From positions 1-62,957 of the forward strand of contig NZ_BAGH01000610.1 in the NCBI RefSeq assembly GCF_000308715.1: 62,957 nt of DNA. The letters run 5' to 3'. The notes under the pieces were generated by a model. It searched no databases, was not told where the DNA came from, and saw only the letters and a list, made by a program, of their open reading frames with translations. The DNA is from Nocardia tenerifensis NBRC 101015. Lineage in GTDB: Bacteria; Actinomycetota; Actinomycetes; Mycobacteriales; Mycobacteriaceae. Position numbers and translations under genes: made by a program. Every line of letters starts with the position of its first letter. The stretch's first letter is position 1. Of the stretch, positions 1 to 9,933 are shown piece by piece.

Positions 1-2
1 CC

Positions 3-3000
3 ATCACCACCGCGCTCGCGCGCCTCGTCGCCGACGGTGCGAACCCGCGCTGGCACCACTACTTCGACGGAACCGGTGCGCGCCGAGTTTCCCTGCCCAC
101 CTATCCTTTCCAGCGCCAGCGCTACTGGCTGGAGTCGGCCGAGCGGTCCGGCGGCTCGGACCACCCGTTCCTCGGCACCTCGGTGGGCCTCGCGGGCGGT
201 GACCGGTTGCTGATCACCGGCACCCTGGCCCTCGGCACGCATCCATGGCTCGCGGATCACGCCCTGCACGACGAGGTGCTGCTGCCCGGGACCGCCTTCG
301 TCGAACTCGCGTTGCACGCCGGACAGCAGACCGAGCACCCGCGCCTCGGCGAACTCGTCCTCGGCGCGCCCCTGGTGCTGACCGAAGGCACCGAAGTCGA
401 CCTTCAGGTGCTGGTGCGGGAGCCCGACGACGGTCACCGAGTCGTCACCATCTTCTCCCGCCCCGCGGACGCCGCGCTCGACGAGCCGTGGACCCAGCAC
501 GCTGAGGGGCGGCTGACCGGGGTCGACCCACAGCCCGCCGAGGACCTCTCCGCGTGGCCGCCACCACACGCCACCGCGCTCGACATCGAGCCCGTGTACG
601 CCGACCGGCCCGGTCTGCGGTACGGTCCCGCATTCCAATGCCTGGTCCGGGCCTGGGCGGCGGCGGAGGTCGTCTTCGCCGAAATCGACCTGGGCCCGGA
701 ACAATTCGCGGACGCGGAGCGCTTCGCGGTACACCCCGCGCTGCTGGACGCCGCGCTGCACGCCATCGGACTCGGCCCGGCCCGCGGTACCGCCGACGCA
801 CCGCTCGTGCCGTTCAGCTGGAGCGGCGTCGCCTTGCACGCGATCAACGCGCGACGGCTGCGGGTCCGGATCACTCCCATCGGCCCGGACGCCATCTCGC
901 TGGCCGTCGCCGATCCCGCGGGACGCCCGGTGCTCGACGTCGCCCGCCTCGCACTGCGGCCGCTGCCGCGAGCGCGCCGGACCGACCGGATCGATCGTGC
1001 GCTGTTCCGGACGCAGTGGCAGCGGTTCACACCCGCCGGACAGGCCGCGACGCCGGACGTGACGCTCGTACCCTTCCACCCCGAGGCCACCGACGCCGAA
1101 CGCGCCGCGGCGCAGACTCTTTCCGCGCTACAGCGTTGGGTGGCCGGCGAATCGGAGCGGGCCACCAGACTCGCCGTGGTCACCCACGGCGCCGCGCTGC
1201 TGGACACGGACGCGTCACCCGATGCGGCCACGGCCCTCTCCGCCGCCGCCGTGGGCGGTCTGACGCGGTCGGCGCAGTCCGAACATCCGGACCGGTTCGT
1301 GCTGATCGACGTCGACGATCCCGACTCGTCGTGGCAGCCCGCGGCGGCCGCCGCGGCCGTGATGGGCGAGTCGTACCTCGCGATACGCGAAGGCGCGGTG
1401 TATGTACCACGTCTGGTGCGCGCCACCGCCGACGCGACGGCGGGCCCGGACTGGTCCGCGGGAACCGTGCTGATCACCGGGGCGACCGGTGCGCTCGGCG
1501 GTATCGTCGCCCGCCACCTCGTAGGCACGCACGGCGCGCGCGACCTCCTCCTGCTGGCGCGCCGCCCGATCCCGCCCGAACTGCTCGACGACTTGACCGC
1601 GGCCGGCGCCAGGGTCACCGCCGAGATCTGTGATCTCACCGAACGCGCCGAGCTCGCCGCGGCGCTGAATGGTCGCGAACTCAGCGCGGTCGTGCACTGC
1701 GCCGGTGTCGTCGAGGACGCGGTACTCACCAACCAGACCCCCGAGCAGCTGCGAAAGGTGTTCGCCGCCAAGGCGACCGCCGCGTGGTACCTGCACGAAC
1801 TCACCCGCGACCACACCAACACCGCCTTCGTGCTGTTCTCCTCGGCCGCGGCCACTCTCGGCGCACCCGGCCAAGCCAACTACGCCGCCGCCAACGCCTA
1901 CCTCGACGCACTCGCCCACCACCGCTCGGCGCACGCCCGACCCACCACCAGCATCGCCTGGGGCCTCTGGCACACCGGCATGGCCGACGCCGCCGCCCCG
2001 CGCCGCGGCATGCGACCGCTGCGCGAGGAGGAAGGGTGCGCACTGTTCGACGCCGCGCTGACCACGCCGTCACCGGTGGTCGTCGCGATGCATCTGGACG
2101 CGCACGCGGTGGCCGCCGACGCCGGATCCGTACCGGCACTGCTGCGTACGCTCGTGCCCACCCTGCCGCGCCGGGCCGCGACCCGTGCCGAGGACGGGCT
2201 CGCGGAGCGCCTGCGTCGGATGCCACCCGCGGAACGCGACGCCGCCTTGAACACGCTCGTCCGCGAGCATGTCGCGGCCACGCTCGGGCACTCGGACCTG
2301 TCGGCGGTCGCCGCCACCCGCGCCTTCCGCGACCTCGGTTTCGACTCGCTGACCTCGGTGGAGTTCCGCAACCGGCTGAATTCCGCTACTGGGCTGCACC
2401 TTCCGGCGACGCTCGTGTTCGATCACCCGAACGTGGGCGCGCTGGTAGCCCACCTGCGCACGGAACTGCTAGGAACGTCCGAGCAAGACATCGCCGAGGT
2501 GGCCGCCGTCGCCGCCGACGACGACCCGATCGTGATCGTGGGTATGGCGTGCCGGTACCCAGGTGACGTCGGCACGCCGGACGACCTGTGGCGGTTGCTC
2601 GTCGCGGGCCTCGACGCCGTGACCGAATTCCCGGCGGACCGGGGGTGGGACGCGACGCGGATCTACGGGCCGGACGACTACGCGGTCCGGGAGGGCGGGT
2701 TTCTGCACGACGCGGCGGATTTCGATGCCGCCTTGTTCGGCATCTCACCACGAGAAGCACTCGCCATGGACCCCCAACAACGACTACTCCTCGAAACCGC
2801 CTGGGAAACCTTCGAACACGCCGGAATCGACCCGACCTCACTACACGGCAACCACACCGGCGTCTTCACCGGCGTCATGTACAACGACTACGCCACCCGC
2901 TTCACCCACGTACCCGACGAAGTCGCCGGACACCTCGGCAACGGCAGCGCGGGCAGCATCGCCTCGGGCCGCATCGCCTACACCTTCGGCCTCCAAGGAC

Positions 3001-6000
3001 CCGCCGTCACCATCGACACCGCCTGCTCATCCTCCCTCGTCGCACTCCACCTCGCCGCACAAGCACTCCGCAACAACGAATGCACCATGGCCCTCACCGG
3101 CGGCGTCACCGTCATGGCGACACCGGCGACGTTCGCCGAATTCAGTCGGCAAGGCGGACTCGCCTCGGACGGGCGCTGTAAGGCGTTCGCCGACACCGCC
3201 GACGGAACCGGCTGGGGCGAAGGCGTCGGACTGGTACTGCTGGAACGCCTTTCGGCGGCGCGACAGCAGAGGCACCCGGTGCTGGCGGTGCTGCGTGGTT
3301 CCGCGGTCAACCAAGACGGCGCCTCCAACGGACTCACCGCACCCAACGGACCCGCCCAACAACGCGTCATCCGACAAGCCCTCACCAACGCCGGACTCCA
3401 ACCACACGACATCGACGCCGTCGAAGCACACGGCACCGGAACAAAACTCGGCGACCCCATCGAAGCACAAGCACTACTGGCCACCTACGGACAACACCGC
3501 CAACAACCCCTCTGGCTCGGCTCCATCAAATCCAACATCGGCCACACCCAAGCCGCCGCAGGCATCGCCGGAATCATCAAAATGATCAAAGCCATACAAC
3601 ACGGGATCCTCCCCCGCACCCTCCACATCGACAAACCGACCTCACACGTCGACTGGAGCACCGGCACCATCGAACTACTCACCGAACAACAACCATGGCC
3701 CGAACACGACCGACCCCGCCGCGCAGCCGTCTCCTCCTTCGGCATCAGCGGCACCAACGCCCACATCATCCTCGAACAGGCGCCGGAGGTCGAACTTCCA
3801 CCGCGCCGGGAGCTTCCGCACGTGCCGTGGGTGCTCTCCGGGCATAATCCGGCGGCGCTGCGGGCACACGCGGGGCGTCTGGCAGACCGCGACATCGAGG
3901 ACGGATCGGTGCTCGACATCGGATACTCGCTCGCCACCGGCCGCGCCGCGCTGGCCGAGCGCGCCATCGTGACGACCGGCGATCCGGTGCGACGCGCGGA
4001 GGCCCTTCGGGCCATCGCCCGGGGCGGCACCCACCCCGCGGTGGTCACCGGTCGCGCTGCCGACGGTGGCTTGGCGATGGTCTTCGCCGGGCAGGGCACC
4101 CAACGTCCCGGCATGGGGCGCGAACTCTACGACACCTATCCGGCGTATCGGGCCGCGTTCGACGACGCGTGCGCCCACTTGGACAAGCACCTCGTACATC
4201 CGTTGCGCGACATCGTGTTCGGCGAGCACGGGGACCTGCTCGACCAGACCGGATTCGCCCAACCGGCCTTGTTCGCGATGCAGGCCGCCCTCTACCGGCT
4301 GTGGGAGTTCTGGGGCGTCACACCGGCGGTCGTCGCCGGACACTCGATCGGCGAGATCACGGCGGCGCATATCGCCGGAGTCCTGTCCCTCCCCGAGGCC
4401 TGTGCCCTCATCACCAGCCGCGGTCGACTGATGCACGCACTGCCCGAGGGCGGCGCGATGGTCGCCGTCAACGCCGAGGTCGACGCGGTGCTCCCCCACT
4501 TGGCGGACTACCCGGACACCGTCGGCATCGCCGCCGTCAACGGCCCGAACTCCGTTGTGCTGTCCGGTGACCGAGCCGACCTGGCAGCGATCGTCGGCCA
4601 ACTGGACGGCCACCGCCACACCTGGCTGCGTGTCTCACACGCGTTCCACTCACCATTGATGGAACCCATGCTCGACCGCTTCCGCGAGGCCATTGCCGGC
4701 CTGTCGTTCGCGCCACCGATAGTGCCGATCGTCTCCACCGTCACCGGACGACTCGCCGACGAACACACGTTCGCCGACCCGGAGCATTGGATCCGCCACG
4801 CCCGCAACACCGTTCGCTTTGCCGACGCCGTCGGCGCGCTGGCCGGACAGGCCGTCACCGACTACCTCGAGATCGGCCCCGGCGGATCGCTGGTCCCGCA
4901 TCTGCCCAGCGGAGCAGTGCCCAGCTTGCGCACCGACCGCCGCGACACCGCGGCGATCACCGAGGCGCTCGCCCACCTCGTCGCGACCGGCACCCACCCG
5001 AACTGGACCGACTACTTCGCCGAGACGGGCGCCCGGTCGGTGCCACTGCCGACCTATCCCTTTCAGCACCAGCGTTATTGGCTCGACCACCGCGCCGTCG
5101 GCCCGGCGGACCTGGACAGCGCGGGTGTCGACGCCGCCGACCACCCCATGCTCGCCGCGATGGTCGCCGACCCGGAGTCCGGCTCGCTCGTCTTCACCGG
5201 CCGCGTCGACCCGCACACCCACCCGTGGCTCGCGGATCACATTGTCGGAAACCGGATCGTGCTACCCGCGACAGCGCATCTCGACCTAGTCCTGCACGCG
5301 GGCGCGCACTGCGGCCGCACCGGCCTCGACGATCTCACCATCGAAGCACCCGCCGTCCTCGCCGACGGCATGGCGCTCGACCTTCGCGTGACCGTCGAGC
5401 CACCGGATACGCACGGCCGCAGCACGGTTCGCGTCTACACCCGCGAGTCCGGCGGCGACCGGCCGTGGCAGCGCAACGCCACCGCTGTGCTCGCCGAGGC
5501 GGGCGCCGAGGTCGCGCACGACCCCGACCACGCGTGGCCGCCACCGGACGCGCGGGCACTCGACCTCGATGCCCACTACGATCACCTGGCCGAGCGCGGG
5601 CTGCACTACGGTCCCGCGTTCCGCGGCTTACGCGCCGCGTGGCACCGCTCCGGCGAGGTCTGCGCCGAAGTCGCGCTCCCCGAGGGCACCGACGTGGCGG
5701 GTTACCTCGTGCATCCGGCGTTGCTGGACGCGGCACTGCACGCCATCGGGTTCGGTGGCTTCGTCGACGAGGCGGACCCGTCGCCGAGCGTGCCGTTCGC
5801 CTGGCGAGGGGTCCGCGTCGGCACGGCGGGCGGCACCGCGCTGCGGGTGCGGATCACTGCGGCCGGTAAGGATTCCGTCGCGGTGGCCCTGTTCGACCGG
5901 GAGGGTCGCGCGGTCGGCAGTGTCACGGCATTGACGCTGCGTCCGCTGCCCGTCGACGAAAGCGCGGACGTCCCACGGTCGCTGCTCGGCCTGCGCTGGC

Positions 6001-8432
6001 AGGCACTGCCCGCCGGACCCGTGCCCGCCGAATCGTGGTCGGCCGTGCTCGGCACGGAGGACTCGTGGTTCCCGTCTGCCCTGCGCGACAGCGGCGGACA
6101 TGTCGAAACATATTCGGGTATCGCCGAACTCGGCGACGCGGCGGAGGCCGCCGGAATGACGCCGGACGCCGTATTCGTCGTCCCGTCCGCGCCGGACGAC
6201 GCCGACGTGCCCGCGGCCGCGGCACACCTGGCCGCCGGCGTACTCACCCTGCTGCAGGCGTGGCTGGCGGATCGGCGCTTCGCCACGACCCGCCTCGTCG
6301 TCGTGATCCGCGGTGACGCGACCGATCCGGCGTCGGCCGTGCTCACCGGTCTGGTCCGCGCCGCACAGGCCGAACACCCCGGCCACCTGACGCTGCTCGA
6401 TATCCCCCGTACGAGCCGACTCGATCGGCGCGGCCTGGCCGCCGCGCTGGCGTCCGGCGAACCGGAGATCATGCTCCGCGACGGCGTCGCGTACGTGCCA
6501 CGCCTCGCGCCGCTCACCGGGCCGAGGTCGGCCGCGGCCGACCTGTCCGGCGGGACCGTCCTCGTGACCGGTGCGTCCGGGACGCTGGGTCAACTGGTCG
6601 CGCGCCGGCTGGTCGCCGAACACGGCGTGCGCGACCTGCTGCTCGTCAGCCGTGGCGGTGAAATGCCTTCCCTGCGTGCGGAACTGGCGGCGGCGGGGGC
6701 CCGCGTCGAGGTCGCCGCCTGTGATGTCGCCGAACGGGATCAGGTCGCCACGCTGATCGCCGAGCACCCCGTACACGCCGTCGTGCACGCCGCCGGCGTA
6801 CTCGACGACGCCGTGCTCACCTCGCTCACCACCGACCAACTCGCGCGGGTACTGCGGCCGAAGGTCGCCGCGGCCTGGCACCTGCACGAACTCACCGGCG
6901 ACCTCACGGCCTTCATCCTGTTCTCCTCGGTCGCGGGCATTCTCGGCTCGGCCGGGCAGGCCGCCTACGCCGCGGGCAACACCTTCCTCGACGCCCTCGC
7001 GATACACCGTGCCGCACTTGGGCTTCCGGCCTCCTCTCTGGCCTGGGGGCCGTGGGACACGGCGGCCGGCATGGCCGCGGACCGGCGCAACCTGGTCCGT
7101 GGCGGCGTGGCGGCGCTGAGTACAGCGGAAGGTCTAGCGCTGTTCGACGCGGCACTGACCCGACCGGAGGCGCAGCTCGTTCCGGTGCGAGTGGATGTCG
7201 CCGCTCTCCGCGCCACCGCCGCGCGCGAACCGCTGCCGCCGATCTGGCATGCGCTGGTGCGGCCCACTCGGGTGGACACCCGCCCGGCCGGCCGCGACCT
7301 ACTCGACGGCCTGGCCGAGCTGACCGGCACCGAGCGCGAAGACGCGCTGCTCGCGCTCGTGCGACGGGAAGTCGCTGCCGCGCTCGGCCACTCGACACCG
7401 GAGGAACTCGACGGCGACCGGGCCTTCACCGAACTCGGCTTCGACTCGCTGACCGCCGTGGACCTGCGCAATCGACTGCAGCGCGCCACCGGCCTTTCGC
7501 TGGTCGCCAATGTGGTCTTCGACCAGCCCACACCCCCCGCGCTCGCCCGTTTCCTCAGCGACGAGCTGGCGGGCACCGTCACACCGGCCGCCGCAACGAC
7601 CGAGGACACACTCGGCGCGTTGTTCCGCCAGGCGTGCCTGGACGACCGGGTCGACGAGGGCATGGAGCTGGTGCGCGTGGCCTCCCGCCTGCGTCCGGTG
7701 TTCCACAGCGCCGACGAGGTCGGGCAGCGACCGCATCCGGTGCCACTGGCCAGGGGCGCGCACCGACCACGGCTGCTCTGCTTCCCCGCGGTGGTGGCCA
7801 TGTCGGGCGCGCACCAATACGCCCGCTTCGCCGGCGCGCTACGCGATCGCCGGGACACCGTGGTCCTGCCCGAGCCGGGATTCCGTGCCGGAGAACGGTT
7901 GCCGGGCAGCGTCCTGGCCATCGCCGAGATGCAGGCGCAGGCGGTACTGGACTACGCGGGCACCGAGCCGTACGCACTGCTCGGTTACTCCTCGGGCGGC
8001 TGGATCGCGCACGAAGTCGCCGCACTGTTGCAGCAATCCGAAGCGCCGCCGCGCGCGGTCGTCCTGATCGACACCTATCTGCCCGCGGAGATGAATCCGC
8101 GGCTCAGCCGGGCGTTCACCGGCGGATTGTTCGCGCGCCGTACCGAACTCGTCTCGATGGACCACGTCTCGCTGACCGCGATGGGCGGCTACTTCGAGGT
8201 GTTCGGCGAGTGGGAACCCCGGCCCATCGACACCCCGACGCTGTTCGTGCGGGCCGCCGACGCGCTGCCCGACATGGACGACGCCCCGCTCGCGGACGGC
8301 GAATGGGGACCGGCGTGGTCGCTGGCCGACGCGCAGCCCGTCGTGGCGGGCGACCACTTCACGATCGTGGAAGGGCACGCCGAAACCACCGCGCAGGTGG
8401 TGGATTCGTGGCTCGCCGCACTCGAAAGATGA
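3..8432 (+). CDS. Modular type I polyketide synthase, C-terminal part with releasing thioesterase (5' end outside window)
   Basis: The frame is open from the first base of the window, so the protein is cut at its N-terminus. Reading order: the post-AT linker of one module (LPTYPFQRQRYW, about 95-130); DH (His in LADHALH, about 255; LLDAALHA, about 745); KR (TGATGALGG about 1475, Ser/Tyr/Asn of the active site about 1845-1895); ACP (GFDSLTS, about 2340); then KS (DTACSSS about 3015; HGTGT about 3430; NIGHT about 3540), AT (GHSIGE about 4340), DH (His about 5240), KR (TGASGTLG about 6570, LDD about 6805), ACP (GFDSLTA about 7440) and TE (GYSSGG about 7985, GDHF about 8350). The AT has HAFH about 4640, which in known ATs goes with malonyl-CoA. 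The KRs carry VED and LDD, expected of B-type reduction. Both final modules should give an alkene, and the TE ends the chain. The DH motifs have Asp or Asn where HxxxGxxxxP usually has Gly. Inference: end of a macrolide-type assembly line. Confidence 0.96.
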   Translation: MTTALARLVADGANPRWHHYFDGTGARRVSLPTYPFQRQRYWLESAERSGGSDHPFLGTSVGLAGGDRLLITGTLALGTHPWLADHALHDEVLLPGTAFVELALHAGQQTEHPRLGELVLGAPLVLTEGTEVDLQVLVREPDDGHRVVTIFSRPADAALDEPWTQHAEGRLTGVDPQPAEDLSAWPPPHATALDIEPVYADRPGLRYGPAFQCLVRAWAAAEVVFAEIDLGPEQFADAERFAVHPALLDAALHAIGLGPARGTADAPLVPFSWSGVALHAINARRLRVRITPIGPDAISLAVADPAGRPVLDVARLALRPLPRARRTDRIDRALFRTQWQRFTPAGQAATPDVTLVPFHPEATDAERAAAQTLSALQRWVAGESERATRLAVVTHGAALLDTDASPDAATALSAAAVGGLTRSAQSEHPDRFVLIDVDDPDSSWQPAAAAAAVMGESYLAIREGAVYVPRLVRATADATAGPDWSAGTVLITGATGALGGIVARHLVGTHGARDLLLLARRPIPPELLDDLTAAGARVTAEICDLTERAELAAALNGRELSAVVHCAGVVEDAVLTNQTPEQLRKVFAAKATAAWYLHELTRDHTNTAFVLFSSAAATLGAPGQANYAAANAYLDALAHHRSAHARPTTSIAWGLWHTGMADAAAPRRGMRPLREEEGCALFDAALTTPSPVVVAMHLDAHAVAADAGSVPALLRTLVPTLPRRAATRAEDGLAERLRRMPPAERDAALNTLVREHVAATLGHSDLSAVAATRAFRDLGFDSLTSVEFRNRLNSATGLHLPATLVFDHPNVGALVAHLRTELLGTSEQDIAEVAAVAADDDPIVIVGMACRYPGDVGTPDDLWRLLVAGLDAVTEFPADRGWDATRIYGPDDYAVREGGFLHDAADFDAALFGISPREALAMDPQQRLLLETAWETFEHAGIDPTSLHGNHTGVFTGVMYNDYATRFTHVPDEVAGHLGNGSAGSIASGRIAYTFGLQGPAVTIDTACSSSLVALHLAAQALRNNECTMALTGGVTVMATPATFAEFSRQGGLASDGRCKAFADTADGTGWGEGVGLVLLERLSAARQQRHPVLAVLRGSAVNQDGASNGLTAPNGPAQQRVIRQALTNAGLQPHDIDAVEAHGTGTKLGDPIEAQALLATYGQHRQQPLWLGSIKSNIGHTQAAAGIAGIIKMIKAIQHGILPRTLHIDKPTSHVDWSTGTIELLTEQQPWPEHDRPRRAAVSSFGISGTNAHIILEQAPEVELPPRRELPHVPWVLSGHNPAALRAHAGRLADRDIEDGSVLDIGYSLATGRAALAERAIVTTGDPVRRAEALRAIARGGTHPAVVTGRAADGGLAMVFAGQGTQRPGMGRELYDTYPAYRAAFDDACAHLDKHLVHPLRDIVFGEHGDLLDQTGFAQPALFAMQAALYRLWEFWGVTPAVVAGHSIGEITAAHIAGVLSLPEACALITSRGRLMHALPEGGAMVAVNAEVDAVLPHLADYPDTVGIAAVNGPNSVVLSGDRADLAAIVGQLDGHRHTWLRVSHAFHSPLMEPMLDRFREAIAGLSFAPPIVPIVSTVTGRLADEHTFADPEHWIRHARNTVRFADAVGALAGQAVTDYLEIGPGGSLVPHLPSGAVPSLRTDRRDTAAITEALAHLVATGTHPNWTDYFAETGARSVPLPTYPFQHQRYWLDHRAVGPADLDSAGVDAADHPMLAAMVADPESGSLVFTGRVDPHTHPWLADHIVGNRIVLPATAHLDLVLHAGAHCGRTGLDDLTIEAPAVLADGMALDLRVTVEPPDTHGRSTVRVYTRESGGDRPWQRNATAVLAEAGAEVAHDPDHAWPPPDARALDLDAHYDHLAERGLHYGPAFRGLRAAWHRSGEVCAEVALPEGTDVAGYLVHPALLDAALHAIGFGGFVDEADPSPSVPFAWRGVRVGTAGGTALRVRITAAGKDSVAVALFDREGRAVGSVTALTLRPLPVDESADVPRSLLGLRWQALPAGPVPAESWSAVLGTEDSWFPSALRDSGGHVETYSGIAELGDAAEAAGMTPDAVFVVPSAPDDADVPAAAAHLAAGVLTLLQAWLADRRFATTRLVVVIRGDATDPASAVLTGLVRAAQAEHPGHLTLLDIPRTSRLDRRGLAAALASGEPEIMLRDGVAYVPRLAPLTGPRSAAADLSGGTVLVTGASGTLGQLVARRLVAEHGVRDLLLVSRGGEMPSLRAELAAAGARVEVAACDVAERDQVATLIAEHPVHAVVHAAGVLDDAVLTSLTTDQLARVLRPKVAAAWHLHELTGDLTAFILFSSVAGILGSAGQAAYAAGNTFLDALAIHRAALGLPASSLAWGPWDTAAGMAADRRNLVRGGVAALSTAEGLALFDAALTRPEAQLVPVRVDVAALRATAAREPLPPIWHALVRPTRVDTRPAGRDLLDGLAELTGTEREDALLALVRREVAAALGHSTPEELDGDRAFTELGFDSLTAVDLRNRLQRATGLSLVANVVFDQPTPPALARFLSDELAGTVTPAAATTEDTLGALFRQACLDDRVDEGMELVRVASRLRPVFHSADEVGQRPHPVPLARGAHRPRLLCFPAVVAMSGAHQYARFAGALRDRRDTVVLPEPGFRAGERLPGSVLAIAEMQAQAVLDYAGTEPYALLGYSSGGWIAHEVAALLQQSEAPPRAVVLIDTYLPAEMNPRLSRAFTGGLFARRTELVSMDHVSLTAMGGYFEVFGEWEPRPIDTPTLFVRAADALPDMDDAPLADGEWGPAWSLADAQPVVAGDHFTIVEGHAETTAQVVDSWLAALER

Positions 8433-8451
8433 CAGAACAGAGAGGGAACAA

Positions 8452-8910
8452 ATGACCGAGATCACCCCCGAGTTGGTCGCCGCCGCATACGAGGCGGTGA
8501 GCTCAGGAAATCGGGAGAAGACCGCGCTGTACTGGTCGGAGAATCTGCGGTTCCTCGCACCAGGTAGTCACGCGCACGCCGGCTGGCGGACCGGTATCGA
8601 CGACTTCCTCGAATACGTGCAGGGCATGCTCGAGGCCTCCGGCGGTTCGTGGTCGATGCGCCCGATCACCTTGCTCATCAATAACGACGACGGCTATTCG
8701 ATCGACGTCAACGAGATCCACGCCATCCGCAAAGGCGCGCCGGAGGGCAGCACCTCACCCTTCGACGTCCTCGATATCTCCGGCGTGCAGATGCTCAAGT
8801 GGGAGAACGGAAAAGTCGTCGAGGGATACGGCGGCGTCTTCGGTGACGGTGCCACGAACTACACGCAGTGGTGGTCACCACTCAGCGGAGACGGCGAACG
8901 CCGCTACTGA
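8452..8910 (+). CDS. SnoaL-like / NTF2-fold small protein
   Basis: A 152-residue protein starting 20 bases after the PKS stop, with an AGAGGGA ribosome site just upstream, so it is probably translated from the PKS message. The N-terminal helix followed by a residue run with ENLRFLAPG, HAGWRTGIDDFLEYV and later VQMLKWENGKVVEGYGG is the pattern of SnoaL-like polyketide cyclases and other NTF2-fold proteins. Family members in PKS clusters act as cyclases, hydroxylase-like enzymes or pericyclases, and many have no assigned role. Sitting straight behind a releasing module, it may act on the free polyketide, for example in a cyclisation; this is inference. No signal peptide is seen. Confidence 0.7.
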   Translation: MTEITPELVAAAYEAVSSGNREKTALYWSENLRFLAPGSHAHAGWRTGIDDFLEYVQGMLEASGGSWSMRPITLLINNDDGYSIDVNEIHAIRKGAPEGSTSPFDVLDISGVQMLKWENGKVVEGYGGVFGDGATNYTQWWSPLSGDGERRY

Positions 8911-8919
8911 CCGAGTACT

Positions 8920-8959
8920 GCCGTGGTCGCCGTGTCGGATGCGGCACGGCGACCACGGC
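8920..8959 (+). terminator. Strong hairpin after the SnoaL-like gene
   Basis: Perfect 14-bp inverted repeat, CCGTGGTCGCCGTG at 8921-8934 and its complement at 8945-8958, around a 10-base loop; one further G-C pair extends it to 15 bp. It starts 11 bases after the SnoaL-like stop and ends 28 bases before the thioesterase start. There is no U-tract, which is common for actinobacterial terminators. It could end or attenuate the PKS message before the thioesterase gene, or stabilise the upstream 3' end. Confidence 0.65.
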
Positions 8960-8986
8960 GCGTCCCACTCGAAGCAGAGGAGAAAT

Positions 8987-9757
8987 ATGACAGAGCCGAT
9001 GGTGGACAACGCGCGCTGGATCCGGCGGTTCCGCCGGACAGCCACGCCGACGGTGCGGTTGGTGTGCTTCCCCCACGCGGGGGGTTCGGCGAGTTTCTAT
9101 TTTCCGATGGGCACGGCCCTGCCCGAGCCGATCGACGTGCTCTCGGTGCAGTATCCCGGTCGACAGGACCGGCGCACCGAGCCGGGTATCGACGACATCG
9201 GCGCGCTCGCCGAACAGGTATACCTGGCCGTGCGGCCCGAAACCGACCTGCCCATCGCGTTTTTCGGGCACAGCATGGGCGCGGCTCTCGCCTTCGAGGT
9301 CGCCCATCGCCTGGCCCGACGCGACGGCATCGTGGTCGCCAGGCTGTTCGTCTCGGGTCGCCGGGCGCCGTCGCGGCATCGGCACGAACAGCTACACCTG
9401 GCCGACGACGCGACGGTCATCGACGAGCTGCGGATGCTCGATGGCACCGACACCACGCTGCTCGACGACGAGGAGGTGCGGCGCATGATCCTGCCCGCGC
9501 TGCGCGGCGACTACAAGGCGATCGAGACCTACCGTTGCCCGCCGAGCCGCACCGTCGGGTCCCCGATCACCGCGCTCGTCGGCGCCGACGACCCGAAGAC
9601 CACCCTCGACGAGGCGCGCGACTGGGCGCGGCACACCACCGCGGCGTTCGATATACGGGTGTTCCCCGGCGGGCATTTCTATTTGATCGATCAACGCGCG
9701 GCCGTGCTGGACAGCGTCGCGCGGGGATTGCTCGGCCCGACCGCCCGGCTCGACTAG
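8987..9757 (+). CDS. Type II thioesterase (alpha/beta hydrolase)
   Basis: A 256-residue discrete thioesterase of the kind that removes stalled or wrong acyl groups from PKS and NRPS carrier domains. The N-terminal LVCFPHAGGSASFY and the nucleophile motif FFGHSMGAALAFEV are typical, and GGHFYLI near the C-terminus supplies the catalytic His. The ATG at 8987 has GAGGAG 5 bases upstream and gives the usual length of about 250 residues; longer versions of the frame run back through the hairpin. It lies between the PKS/SnoaL pair and dnaE, with a hairpin on each side, so it may have its own expression level. Confidence 0.9.
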   Translation: MTEPMVDNARWIRRFRRTATPTVRLVCFPHAGGSASFYFPMGTALPEPIDVLSVQYPGRQDRRTEPGIDDIGALAEQVYLAVRPETDLPIAFFGHSMGAALAFEVAHRLARRDGIVVARLFVSGRRAPSRHRHEQLHLADDATVIDELRMLDGTDTTLLDDEEVRRMILPALRGDYKAIETYRCPPSRTVGSPITALVGADDPKTTLDEARDWARHTTAAFDIRVFPGGHFYLIDQRAAVLDSVARGLLGPTARLD

Positions 9758-9823
9758 CCGAACCGGCATGGCGCGCGAATTCGGTTGCGTGAGCAGCTTT
9801 TCCGCCGCCGACGAAACTACCAG

Positions 9824-9848
9824 CCTCGACAACCATCGGTTGTCGAGG
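9824..9848 (+). terminator. Hairpin between thioesterase and dnaE
   Basis: Perfect 11-bp stem, CCTCGACAACC (9824-9834) and GGTTGTCGAGG (9838-9848), with a 3-base loop, 66 bases after the thioesterase stop and 85 bases before the dnaE start. It is followed by mixed sequence including TTGTTTG rather than a clean T-run. It may be a terminator separating biosynthesis from dnaE, leaving room for a separate dnaE promoter in 9849-9930, or an attenuator in a read-through message. Confidence 0.6.
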
Positions 9849-9933
9849 CATGCGTGTCGATTGTTTGACCCTCGTCGGCCCGCTCGGCTCGAATGGTGCG
9901 ATCCGAACCCGGGTCGCATTCTTGGAGGGCGTC

